Assembly (NCBI GenBank): GCA_005656395.1
Contig: SRSI01000007.1
Coordinates: 434,001 to 498,000, forward strand
Reading direction: 5' to 3'
From: Strongyloides papillosus
Taxonomy: Eukaryota > Nematoda > Chromadorea > Rhabditida > Strongyloididae
DNA: 64,000 nucleotides
Both the position numbers and the translations under genes were made by a program. The notes beneath the pieces are model-generated. The model worked only from the letters and a program-made list of their open reading frames with translations. It did not search any database and had not been told where the DNA came from. Numbering within the stretch: the stretch's first letter is position 1; each line of letters begins with the position of its first letter. Of this stretch, positions 49,840 through 61,412 are shown piece by piece.

Positions 49840-50747
49840 GTCAACTGCGAAACTTATACTGAATAATTTTACAGTTTTGTGAAGTTCTTATGAAAATTAC
49901 AGCATATTACATAAATTATTTCTCATTAAATAAAATATAAAATGAGAAGAAAATTTAGTAGACAAACAAAATCTTTTTAAAAAAATTAATATTTTATAAC
50001 CAATCTTTATTATAAGTTTATTAAAATAAATTTTTAAGATAATATTTTTAGATTACTAGAGTAAAGAGTGTTTCAAAAGATGTGCGACTAAGTTGGATGT
50101 CAATATCTTCTTTTGTACTGTAAAAATTTTATGATATTATATTTATTCGATATCCTCACTTTTTTCTACAAATTATTTTAAGATTTTTCAAAAAGCTAAA
50201 TTTTGAAAAATGTTATAGTAATTTATATAGGAGCTATTATTTTCTTTCCATTTACATGATATTTGCCACTTTATTATTATGTAGAATATTTCAACTTCAT
50301 GTAACTTACATGAAGATAAATCGTACCGTTTACTACGTTCCTAAAAGATTTTTTTATCATTTCTTCCACTATCAAAACTATTTTGTGGTGATTTCTTTAT
50401 TAAATTTTAAAATTGATCATTATACAGATAAATTTAATCAATTTCTAAACATCCTTCTTTTTCTAATTATCAGCAAATATTCTACCCATTTCATTCACGT
50501 AGTTTTTTTCAATTTTTACCAACCGCTGTTAATTTAAATGTAAGATAATTTTTTTTAATAAAATAGTGACTTAACTAACTTTAAAAAATATGATTGAATT
50601 ATAAAGCTATAAAGCACATTATAGATACCAATAATTTCAAAAAATTAAAAGTTGCACTAACGAACGGTGTTTCTTTAAACAATCATTTATTGCTTCTCAA
50701 ATATTAAAATATACATTAATTATATTTTCTAAAAAGGTTTACTAAAA

Positions 50748-52734
50748 TTAACATTTGCCAACCCTAGCAGAAAAAATTGGGAAATCATGACCTTTATACT
50801 CAGGATCTTGAGACATGGCGTTATTTAAATTTAGGGTTATATCATATAAAGCAACGAGACGCGTCAACATCTCCTGACGTTGTTGGTCTCTCAATGGTTT
50901 ACGGTGCCAGAATGAATAAGGCTCTGACTCTGATTCATCATAATCGTACCCAGTTGTCAAGTAACATAAATTCCGGAATTCCATATTTTTAGACATTTTA
51001 CGAATATGTTTTCTTTGCTGTTTAGTGATAGTTGTTTCATTATCACTATGCACTTCTTCCTCTTCATTATCATTGTGCTGGGAATTATTATTGCTTTCGT
51101 TTTTATAATAAGCATCTTTCCATGTTTTAGGGAAGTATCTTGGAATTGAACATTCCTCTCCTGTCGCTTCAACAAGAGTATTTAACCTATTAACAAGACC
51201 AATAATTTTTGTACATGGAAAATCAGTACCTCTATCATGACGAAAGACATCTGTAAATATCTCTATGAATTTCTTTATCATTTTTACATCGTTATAGCAA
51301 ATTATATGATACTCCTTTATTGAAAGGAAAAAGTCAACAAGAGTAGAAGATGTATGGGTATTGGCGATTTTTTATAAGTTGAATGAGATGAATTCTGATT
51401 CTAATCCTGATCCTAGAAAAAATATGTTAATGTAAGTAATTTCTTCATGTCTATCCTTAATTGAAAGTTTAATATCCATATAAAGTGTTTGGAATTCTCT
51501 GTTTTCTGCACGTTCTCTAAGATGCCCAATAATTTCACAAGCTTTTCCATCATCTTCGACTAAAGTCAAATTAAATCAACTGTGGTGTGATGATTTATTA
51601 CAAGGTTGATAACACTTCTTAGGATCACATATACGAAATAGTGATGAGTCTTCGTATTTGAAATATAATTCACCAAATCTTCGTTTAATTTTCATTGAAG
51701 GATAACTATCAGCTGTATTGAGTGCAGTGATTTCATTTGGAATTACACCATAATCGCAATTACCATTAAACTTCAAGCGATTAAAAGTAGAAAAAAAATT
51801 ATTTATGGATTTCTTAAGATGATCTAAAAGCTCTTTACGTTTTTCCACATCAAGCATTATATCGTAAAGATTATCGAGAAAGATTTCCTTCTTAACTCTT
51901 CCTTTTTTATAATTCTTAATAAGTGTCTCGTAGTTACATGTGTCACGGTCCAGGATAGGTCTACTATGGTTGTAAACGGTCTCTAACTCTCCGTTTTCAA
52001 GGGCATAAAAATTTTAATTAGCGTGGATTCTTTTGAATTCCGAAAAATTTGAAGCAATCTCAGATTCATCTATTTGATGAAGTCTTGAACGACTAACACC
52101 AACCTTGCTTAAAACAACTTTAATGCATCTTGAGACTTCTTCATTGCGTTCCGACAATTCTTGTTGCTCATCATAAATAAAAAAGGGACCACAATTATTT
52201 TCAATAAAATTACAAAGTTTTCTTCTAAATTTTTTTCCCTCAATATTATCACCACCAAGGTGACATAAATGTTTAGGACACAATCCCTTCACTTGCAAAG
52301 CAGCCTGAAAGAATATTTTTTTATTGACCATTTTAACCATTTCTTTGTTTTTGATTAATATTTCTAGCACAAGGTGTGGGCAAACTTTTTTATCTTCTAC
52401 ATCCTTTTCAACCAACGTTTTGACAATTAATTGTCTAACCTCCTTGTCATTGTATTTAAGGATATAAGGGTATTTCCACCATAACTTATTGAGTTCGTGA
52501 TAAATTTTTGTTTCATCATACATTGTTTTAACAATTTTTCTGATATCTTTGTTGCCAAGTTTTGATCTCTTTTTTTTATTAAGATCCTTTTTTAATGACT
52601 AAAATCAAAAACAATACAATAATAAATAAAAATCATTGTCATATTCACCTTAAAGCTTGTTTTTACATCACATCTTTACAACATCCAGAGGCAGAGGAAA
52701 TACTGGATATAAGTGTATCTACTATAGAAGGCAT
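50748..52734 (-). pseudogene. Family protein C, inactivated copy
   Basis: Collinear with family protein A. Exon 1 begins at the ATG at 52734 but carries a ~5-nt insertion near 52670 that creates an early TAA. Further breaks are a stop where copies B and D continue (near 52014, after KRIHAN), TGA replacing the Trp codon in the HHSWF motif (near 51575), and TAA replacing the Glu of NLEKI (near 51370). The last 177 codons, with the YSFWHRKPLRDQQ block, remain open. Since disruptions are spread over the gene, it is not a sequencing slip. Its N-terminus groups with B and its middle with D. Confidence 0.88.
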
Positions 52735-52799
52735 ATTGATTTTACTATAGTTTTTAGCATGAAAATAATATAAACTATAATGTACCATAGTTCAACACG

Positions 52800-53225
52800 C
52801 AAGTGAATAATAATTACAGTTGTTACTCCGAACTAATCTAAGGGTGTTTTAAAAGGTACATAACTGTGTTAGAGGTTTATAACTTCTTTTGTATATTATA
52901 GAATTTTGTGATATTATGTGAATTCGATGGTTTCACTTTTTTCTACAACATATTTTAAGATCTTTTTTAAAGCCTTAAGTTTTGAACGAAGTTTTAAAGG
53001 GGTTTGATGATACCATCTTTTACATATTTATAAATAAATTAAAAATTTATTGAATAAATATTATCGTAACATTTTTTAATAATATTATAGTCATCTGATA
53101 GCTCAAGTTCATTTCTATAAAGCATTAAAAGATACATTATTTTACTACACAATTATAAGTAAAATTACAAAATACTATAAGGAAATGTATCATAAAATTT
53201 ATCCAATGGATGTTTTGTTCACTTT
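52800..53225. repeat. Conserved 5' spacer, segment 2
   Basis: Counterpart of 35560-36010, between the dead family gene and the second galectin. No separate gene content. Confidence 0.5.
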
Positions 53226-53603
53226 ATCAAAGACAGTATTTGGAATTGGGAAGAAGAATAAATATTATCAAAAATAATTATTATACTTAAATCGAATTAT
53301 AAATAGTTAATTCTAATGTCAACAAATTTTAAAAGTACACAACATTAACTATAATTACTTTAATTCTTATCTATGAGTAATAAAATGCCTTTACAAATAA
53401 AAAAATGTTTAAAATTATCATTTTTTATCAAATGATGATGAAATAATGTTAAAAAACTATTGACATTAAAAGGAAATGATATAATCGTATTGTAGTTTAT
53501 ATAAAAATTATAAAAAGAGTGTCAATTAAATACGAATATTTAAACGATTGTTACTTAACGATATTTAACATTTTTATTTTTTGAAGAAATTCTTATCTCT
53601 AAA

Positions 53604-54213
53604 ATGCATACTATTCTCGATCCTGTAAGTTTTATTAATATTAAAAAAATCTTTTAATACATTTTAGGTTGTACCATTTGCTCAAACAATTTACGAGGAA
53701 TTACGTCCTGGAGCAAGAATTATTGTTGAAGGTCATGTTGCTGAACATAATGATCATGCTGAAGATTTTACTATTGAACTTCTATCAGGACCACATGTTG
53801 TTTTACATCTCAACTTCAGATTTCGTCATGGGCCATATAAAGAAAAAAAGCTTGTTGCGAATACTTGTATTAATGGTAAATGGGGAATAGAAGTAAGACA
53901 TTCTAATCCACTTCATAAAAACGATCGTTTTACAATTATAATAGCAGTACATGAAACTCATTATACAATAGATGTCGACAACTGCTGTGTTGGTTCATAT
54001 AAACATATGGTAGACTATCGAACTGTTCAAGCTATTGGAATAAAAGGTCATGTAAGCATTGATAAAGTTAAATTTGAAGGATTTAGTTTTCATCATACCT
54101 GGGGAAATGAATACGATTACGGACATTCAGGATATCAGGGGTATGGAACTGACTATTATAACCCCCCTGTATTTAGACACGACCATCCTTATAGACATCA
54201 TTTTCATGATTGA
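53604..54213 (+). CDS. Galectin, segment 2 copy, shortened tail
   Basis: Exon 1 (53604-53624, MHTILDP) and exon 2 (53668-54213) join across a 43-nt intron into 188 residues. The CRD keeps HLNFR, VAN and WGIEVR, so sugar-contact residues are complete. The strand that reads DVNG in the first copy is DVDNCCVG here, introducing two cysteines, and many His residues of copy 1 are replaced. A TGA (HHFHD, stop) cuts off the final RRHSQESWDD segment, whose coding sequence is still readable after the stop. Substitutions without frame damage suggest it remained functional, but the shortened tail and decaying surroundings leave room for doubt. Confidence 0.82.
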
Positions 54214-54305
54214 GAAAGAAGACATAGTCAAGAATCATGGGATGATTAATTTTTAAAAATATATTTTTTTTGTACGTGAAAAAACGAATAAAATAACAGT
54301 TAGTT

Positions 54306-55162
54306 TTATAAAGCTTTTTTAAAATCTGGAACAGAGGTTCGTCTTAGTTTGTTACAAACAAATTCATCACCTTTATTTCTGCAAATGATTGCTTGTGATG
54401 CTTTCATAACTCTCTAAAATAAAATAATTAAAAAAATTATAATTTCAAAATCTTACAAGATCTTCTTGACTACTAGCAATATTTTCTCTGGATAAATGTT
54501 GATTTCTAATCATACTTTGTATTAAACAATCATCTTGAATGTCTTCATCATCATCATTATTATTCTTTTTATTAGTACTAGACATTTTTTTTCAATCACT
54601 TCGATGAGCTTTCTAACATTTTGTTAAACATATTATAGACATATTATGGAATACCATTTTCATCTACATTACCGGAAGATAATAGCGTAGGTACTTGTAA
54701 TATTGGAATTGAAGCCTTTTCACCATCCATTTTGAACGTCTGGTTCTCCCGTAAATTAGAATCATGTGTCATATTGTTTATAAATTTAAAATGTAATGCC
54801 TTAAATTTTTCTTCATCTATATCATCTTTTTTCATATTACTTGGAGTTATAATTGTTGGTTTGTCCAAATCTACGGCTTCATTGTAGCTAACTTTATAGT
54901 ATGCTCGTATAATTTTAGATACATCAATTTTATTTTTTTTGTCCTTTTACTAAAGTTGGTTTTAAAATTCACGCGTTTAATTGCTCATAAAAATCTATCA
55001 AAATATTTATTCTTTTTTGACCGGCAATATCTTCAATTCCTGTTATGATAAAATCAAAGTATTTCCCATGAACTGTTTCTAACATGGTTAATAATCTATT
55101 TTCTGCTTTTTCAACTTTAAGCCATAATAAAAGAGACTTAATAGCAATCCCTTAGAAAAATA
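54306..55162 (-). pseudogene. Broken gene of unknown family, copy 2
   Basis: Counterpart of 37082-37946. Copy 2 keeps frame where copy 1 is shifted (DLDKPTIITPSNMKKDD, and the exon end LSRENIASSQEDL with a GTAAGA donor before RVMKASQAIICRNK). However, it has a nonsense codon after DENGIP (near 54642), a deletion in the following coiled segment, and further damage near 54940. The two copies were disabled independently, so the gene was probably intact when the segment duplicated. Confidence 0.6.
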
Positions 55163-55231
55163 CTGTAAAATAGATAACCTAAAGTGAATAAATATAAAAA
55201 ATTTACATAAAAGTGATTTTTAATATTTACC

Positions 55232-55775
55232 GCTAGACATGGGCGGGTCGGTAAAATTCTTGATCTGGGGTCGGTCGGTTTAGAATCGCTTTTTAAAATC
55301 GATCCGTTAAACTAATAACATATACCCCTATAAAAAACATAATTTTATTATAATTAAAGATAATTTTCTTGTAAAAAAAATACTATAATGTATAAATTTC
55401 AAATGATTCCTTAAAACTAATAAATTGTTCAAATTCTTAGTAGTTAAATTGGTTCGTCGACAATTTCTAATATATAAAAGTGTTGAACTTTCAGATTTGA
55501 TGCTAGTTAACTTTATTGTTCTTAATTTTTGATAAAGACTATGTAAATTAGGTGCTTATAATTTAACTGAACTCCAAAAATGGACAATATTAACTTCAGA
55601 ACTAATATTTTTAATATGGTAAAGAATAATTATTATTGTCACTAACAGATAAATTTTCCAAAGTTGTTAGTAAATAGTATAAAACCGACCCTAAAATTTG
55701 GGATTGACCCTTAAAAATTTGTCCGGGTCGACTCATTTTTAAATGTCGACCCGTATCAGATCCCCTATCTAGATG
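55232..55775 (-). mobile_element. Degenerate hAT relic, segment 2, internally deleted
   Basis: Matches the ends of 38024-40139: left TAGACATGGGCGGGTCGG and, inverted at the right, TAGATAGGGGATCTGATACG. Here the two termini resemble each other more clearly than in segment 1. A residual part of the transposase tail (near 55430-55610) is present; about 0.26 kb of the interior and the younger insertion are absent. Confidence 0.55.
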
Positions 55776-56623
55776 AAGTCACAGTTTCTGAAGAAATATT
55801 TGAATTGTATAGAAATATTTTTAATTGAATTGATAGTGAAGAAGATGATTAATTTTAATTTACGAAAGAAATTAATAAAATGTTTGTTCTTCAATTATTT
55901 TATTCTTGTTTATTTTTAAGTAGAAATTGTATTGTTTATGCTTCAAGCCCTCTGTCTAAATGACTGGAGAATTTTTTCGGTGAAAAATTAATTAATAAAA
56001 TAAATTGATTATCAATGTTAGATTTACAAAAATTCACTAATTGATAACGTCTTATGACTACAATCACAACTTCTGAATATTATAATTCGCATATTCTACT
56101 TTTGCTTTCTACAAAAAATAAGTGCATTTATATGATGTTTACCATCCTATAATTGTGTAGAATATTTTAATTTTATGTAACTTGTCTAAGAATCAATATT
56201 ATTTTTGCTATTTTCCTAATACATTTTTTGTTAATCCTTGTAATATCAAAACTATTTTTTGATGATTTTTTATTAATTTTTAAGATTAGTCATTATATGA
56301 ATAAATTTCATTAATTTGTTTTATATATAAACATTCTTCTTTTTCTAACTATAAACAGAAGTTTTGCCTTTTTTATTTTCATCATATATTTCAAAGTTTT
56401 ACCGAACAGTGATTATTTATATGTACGGTATTTTGTAAATAAATATATTGCCTTAACTAACTTTAAAAAATATGGTTGAATTATATAGCATATCATTGAT
56501 ACCAATAATTTGAACAAATTAAGAGTTATATCAACAGACGGTGTTTCTTTCGAGTATCATTTATTGGTTATCAAAGTATTAGAATATACATCAATAATAT
56601 TTTTAAAAAAAAATATATTAAAA

Positions 56624-58584
56624 TTAAGAATTACCAACTCTAGCAGAAAGAATTGGCATGTTATGACCTCTAAACTCAGGTTCTTTAGACATAGCATTAT
56701 TTATACTTACAGCTATTTCATATATAGCAACAAGACGTGTCAACATCTCCTGACGTTGTTGGTCTCTTAATGGTTTCCTGTGCCAGAAAGAATAAGGCTC
56801 TGACTCTGATTCATCATAATCGTACCCAGTTGTCAAGTAACACAAATTCCGAAATTCCATATTTTTAGACATTTTACGGATATGTGTTCTTTGCTGTTTA
56901 GTGATACTTGTTTCATCATCACTATGCACTTCTTCTTCTTCATTATCATTGTCCTGGGAATTATTATTGCTTTCGTTTTTATAATAAGCATCTTTCCATG
57001 TTCTAGGGAAGTATCTTGGAATTGAACAATTCTCACCTGTTGCTTCAACAAGAGTATTTAACCTTTTAACAAGACCAATAATTTTTGTACATGGAAAATC
57101 AGTACCTCTATCATGACGAAAGACATCTGTAAATATCTCTTTGAACTTCTTTATCATTTCTACATCGTTATAGCAAATTATATGATACTCCTTTATAGAA
57201 AAGAAAAAGTCAACAATTGTGGAAGATGTATGGGTATTACCGATTTTTTCCAAGTTGAATGAGATGAATTCTGATTCTAATCCTGATCCTGGGAAAAATA
57301 TGTTAATGTAAGTAATTTCTTCATGTCTATCCTTAATTGAAAGTTTAATATCCATATAAAGTGTTTGGAATTCTCTGTTTTCTGCACGTTCTCTAAGATG
57401 CCCAATAATTTCACAAGCTTTTTCATCATCTTCGACTAAAGTCAAATTAAACCAACTGTGGTGTGATGATTTATCACAAGGTTGATAACACTTCTTAGGA
57501 TCACATATACTAAATAGTGATGAGTCTTCGTATTTGAAATATGATTCACCAAATCTTTGTTTAAATTTCATTGAAGGATAACTATCAGCTGTATAGAGTG
57601 CAGTGATTTCATTTGGAATTACACCATAATCGCAATTACCATTAAACTTCAAGCGATTAAAAGTAGAAAAAAATTTATTTATGGATTTCTTAAGATGATC
57701 TAAAAGCTCTTTACGTTTTTCCACATCAAGCATCATATTGTAAAGATTATCGAGAAAGATTTCCTTCTTAACTCTTCCTTTTTTATAGTTCTTTATAAGT
57801 GTCTCGTAGTTGCATGTATCACGGTCCAGGATAGGTCTACTATGGTTGTAAACAATCTCTAAATGTCCTTCCTCAACGGCATCTAAATCTACATTTGAAT
57901 GGATTCTTTTAAATTCCTTAAAATTTAAAACAATGTCACAATCATCTATTTTATGAAGTCTGGAACGACTAATACCAACATCGATTAAAACAGCTTCAAT
58001 GCACCTTGAAGATTTCTCACTCGTTGTAGAATTAAAAAAGCCATATTTTTTTTCAATATCATTACCAAGTAGTTTCCTAAACTCTTTTCCTTGTTTATTA
58101 TCACCACCAAGGTGACATAAATGTTTAAGACACAATCCCTTTACCTGCAAAGCAGCTTGAAAGAATATTTTTTTTTCATCGACCATTTCTACCATCTTTT
58201 CGTTTTCGAACAAAAGTTCTAGCATACGGTGTGGACAAACTTTGTTTTTTTCTGCATCCTTTTCAACCAACATTTTGACAATTAAATGTCTAACCTTTTT
58301 GTCATTGTATTTAAGGATATCCGTGTATTTTCCCCACAACTTATTGAGTTCTGGATATTTTCTAGTTTCTTCATACATTGTTTCAACAATTAATTTGATA
58401 TCTTTGTCGTCAAGTTTTGATTTCTCTTTATTATTAAGACCTTTTTTTAATGACTAAAATTATAAACAATAAAATGATAAATAAATACCATTACTATATT
58501 TACCTTAAAGCTTGTTTCTACATCTTTACAACATCCAGAGGCAGAAGAAATACTGGATATAAATATATCTACTATAGAAGGCAT
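56624..58584 (-). CDS. Family protein D: MUT-7-like exonuclease fold, probably inactive
   Basis: Exon 1 (58584-58504, MPSIVDIFISSIS...) and exon 2 (58453-56624) flank a 50-nt intron; 636 residues. The N-terminal third is nearly that of protein A (NKVCPHR, GNDIEKKYGFF), while the central block belongs to the C type (FKQRFGESYFKYEDSS, HHSWFNLTLVEDDE, LYMDIKLSIKD). The C-terminus keeps YSFWHRKPLRDQQ but ends differently (NMPILSARVGNS). As in A and B, the first acidic motif reads DIK and the expected Tyr/Asp after RPLR are absent. The intact frame and preserved splice sites argue for a functional gene. The role is unknown; RNA or small-RNA pathway involvement would be expected if the MUT-7 link is right. 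Confidence 0.75.
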
Positions 58585-58669
58585 ATTGATTTTATTATAA
58601 TTTTTAATATGAAAATAATATAAGATTAATGTACATTGGTTTAACACACAAGTGAATAATAATTATAAT

Positions 58670-59300
58670 TGTCACTCCAGACTAATCACGGGGTGTTTTA
58701 AAAGGTACACAACTATGTTCGAGGTTAATAACTTCTTTTGTACATTACAAAGTTTTATGATATTATGTGCATTTAATAGTCTTACTTTCTATCTACAAAG
58801 TAAAAATTTTATTTAAATATAAAATTGGTGTATGCCACTAAGATAGTACAATACAATAATTATTAAAAATTTAAGATAATTAGTGATAAAGGGACAATAA
58901 TAAAAGTTGGGGTATCAATAAAAGATGGCATAATAAAAACATGGATTTTGAGAAGTGTACATTATTTTGAAATAGTTACACTTGAATAGTAAATTAATTT
59001 CTTGAAGCACTAGTAAAGAAATGACCTCTGACCATGTATATCTGATACATCATTACTACAACATATTTCAAGATCTCTTTTAAGACCATAAATTTGAAGA
59101 AAGTTATAGAGGGGTTTATTAATTAACATCTTTTATACATCTTTATAAAGAAAATAAAAATTTTACCTAAATAAATATTATCGCAAAAATTTTAAATAAC
59201 ATCATAGCCATTTGATACTCCAAGTTCTTTTATATAAAGCGTATAAAAATCAATTAATGTAAGATAATTATAAGTAAAATTATAAAACAATAAGCACTAT
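58670..59300. repeat. Upstream spacer of family protein D
   Basis: Resembles 35580-35990 in two blocks (58680-58790 and 59040-59290) separated by about 240 nt of unrelated AT-rich sequence. It marks the right end of segment 2 and leads into the inverted third copy. Confidence 0.5.
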
Positions 59301-60303
59301 TCATTTTTGTTTACAAAGAAAAATAAAATATAAATGTTAGCATTTTTAAAATATTTTAATGAACAATGCAGAGCAAAAATTATTAGTTTGATATTTTATG
59401 AGAAAAAATGTTTTTGCTATTTATTATCTTGATCATATATTGTTTCTAAATTTCTAAAATTATTCTTGTTAACAAATTGTACAAGAATATTCAAAAATAA
59501 AAACGTTTATAACATAACCAATAATTAACTTCTAAATAAGAGTCTTTCAATACCTCATAGAAAATGGAATGTTAAATGATTGTAATACTATCAAAACTAT
59601 CGTTTAGAAAAAGTTATGTTTAATTTTTTTATAGTAAAAAATGATAAAAAAAATAATAGTTTATATAGTTCTATAAGAAATCTAACAGGATTTCTTTCTT
59701 TACAATAAAATATAATATATTTTATTTATTAAACTTTATCTTCTTAAATACTGCTTTCATCTATTCATTTCATATTATTTTATCCACTTTTGTTTTGGTT
59801 ATTTAAAATATTCGATTAATTTTTGTTATGGTATTTAAAATTGTTTAAAAGATATTCATTTCTTCTGTTTATGATACAATATCTTTACAATAAGAGCGCA
59901 AAAAAAATGGTACTGGCAAAAATCATTATAATTTTCTTCAAATTTAAGCCTTTAAAACGATTTTAAACAGTTTGTAGAAAAAGGTGAAGCTATTAAATGC
60001 CATAAAATTATAAAATTTTGTAATGTACAAAAGAAGTTATTAACGCCCAACTTAGTTGGCTATATTTTGAAAAACTCTGTACTCTAAATATCTAAAAATA
60101 TTATTTTAAAACTTTATTTTAATAAACTTATTAAAATGATTAATTAAAAAATATTAATATCTCTTTTAAAAATATTTTGCCTATCTGTAAAATTTTTTTT
60201 CATCTTATTTTTTACTTAATAAAAAACAATTGCTAAATATATTGTACTTTTCTAAAGAACATCACAAAACTGTAAAATTATTCATTATGAGTGTCCAGTT
60301 GAC

Positions 60304-60630
60304 TTAATTCTGCACTGTTTGTACAGTACTAAGCCTTTTATTTACATCATTCATAAAATTAACTAATTCATTCCTTAGACCGCCTACAGTATTTACAAGA
60401 GATTGTAATCTTTGCCTATCATTTCTTTTTCCACCTTTTGATCGTCTTCTTCGTGGTCTTCTAGCTCTTCTTTTCTCAATATCATTAATATCTTCATCGT
60501 TTAAAATAATTGGTAAATTAAAAGCGTTTTCTTTTTTGTTATAAGTTAAGTCTCTTTTGATTTTGAATGATTCAGAAATTAATAAGGTAGTAAAAAAGAT
60601 AATTACAATAGGAAAAGTAATACTTTTCAT
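60304..60630 (-). CDS. Small secreted basic peptide, family copy 3
   Basis: A 108-residue single-exon paralogue on the opposite strand. The signal peptide (MKSITFPIVIIFFTTLLISES) and pro region (KIKRDLTYNKKENAF...LNDEDINDIEKR) are clearly related to copies 1 and 2. After the dibasic site the basic segment is Arg-rich (RARRPRRRRSKGGKR) instead of Lys-rich. The tail is a different amphipathic helix (LQSLVNTVGGLRNELVNFMNDVNKRL). The overall architecture is preserved while primary sequence of the presumed mature peptide is largely replaced. The intact frame in an otherwise decaying copy suggests selection. No known family was recognised. Confidence 0.78.
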   Translation of the reverse strand: MKSITFPIVIIFFTTLLISESFKIKRDLTYNKKENAFNLPIILNDEDINDIEKRRARRPRRRRSKGGKRNDRQRLQSLVNTVGGLRNELVNFMNDVNKRLSTVQTVQN

Positions 60631-60666
60631 TGTAGAAATAGACGCATGAATATTAAATTTTTACTT

Positions 60667-60674
60667 TTTTTATA
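60667..60674 (-). promoter_or_regulatory. TATA-like box of secreted peptide gene 3
   Basis: TATAAAAA on the minus strand, about 40 nt before the ATG at 60630, matching the boxes of the other two copies. Confidence 0.45.
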
Positions 60675-61412
60675 CTGTTTCATTATTTATTTTTATCAAA
60701 AATTAAACTAATGTATTTTTAGTAATAATATTAAATTTTTAGTTGTTCAAATAAATTTTCACTATTTTTATCAATTTTGTAGAGTATTTTAATCAATAAA
60801 AACATTTTAAATGAGATAAATTTAAATAAACATTTTAGATCATGGTGTGTACTTTTTAATTATTACACAGAAGTTTTTTTTATCCAAATTGATGGTATTT
60901 TTTAAATGTTTGTGACAAAAGATTAGCATAAACTGAAATTTAGAAATTGTTTTTAATTTGTACATTTTCCTAAGAAAAAAGTGTGTTTTCTTGTTTTTTA
61001 TTTGTACTAATTAGCATTTTTGTTCTTTTTTTTTAAAATGGAAAAAATAATTTCTTGTTTATATAACAAAAATTTAAATTATTTATAAATAATAAAAAAG
61101 TAATTATTTTGTTTATTTTTTTTAAGCAAAACATTTTGATCTTATGTAATACTTCTTCTTTTATGGTAAAATTACTTAATAATATTTTAAAATCATTTAT
61201 ATTTTGATGTTCTCCTATTAATACATCAATATTATAAAAATAAATAACTGAAGTAAAGTAGATTATAAAGAAATTCTTATAAAAAAGTTATTATTTATGA
61301 CTAAAAATTTCATTAAAACTCTTACTAAATTTACCAAGACAAGTTCATTCTTTCAAAATAAAAAAAAATCATCTCTCATTTATCAATTTAATATATTATC
61401 TAATTATTACTT

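Larger units (their letters stand above)
43291..58800 (+). repeat. Tandem segmental duplication, copy 2 (~15.5 kb)
   Basis: Direct repeat of 28885-43290 with the same gene order and orientation. It is longer because of inserts at 44561-47048 and 47768-49045. It lacks the inserts at 31906-32864 and 38172-39463 and about 0.26 kb corresponding to 39682-39945. Decay is further advanced here: the first family gene is dead and the galectin is shortened. Confidence 0.85.
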
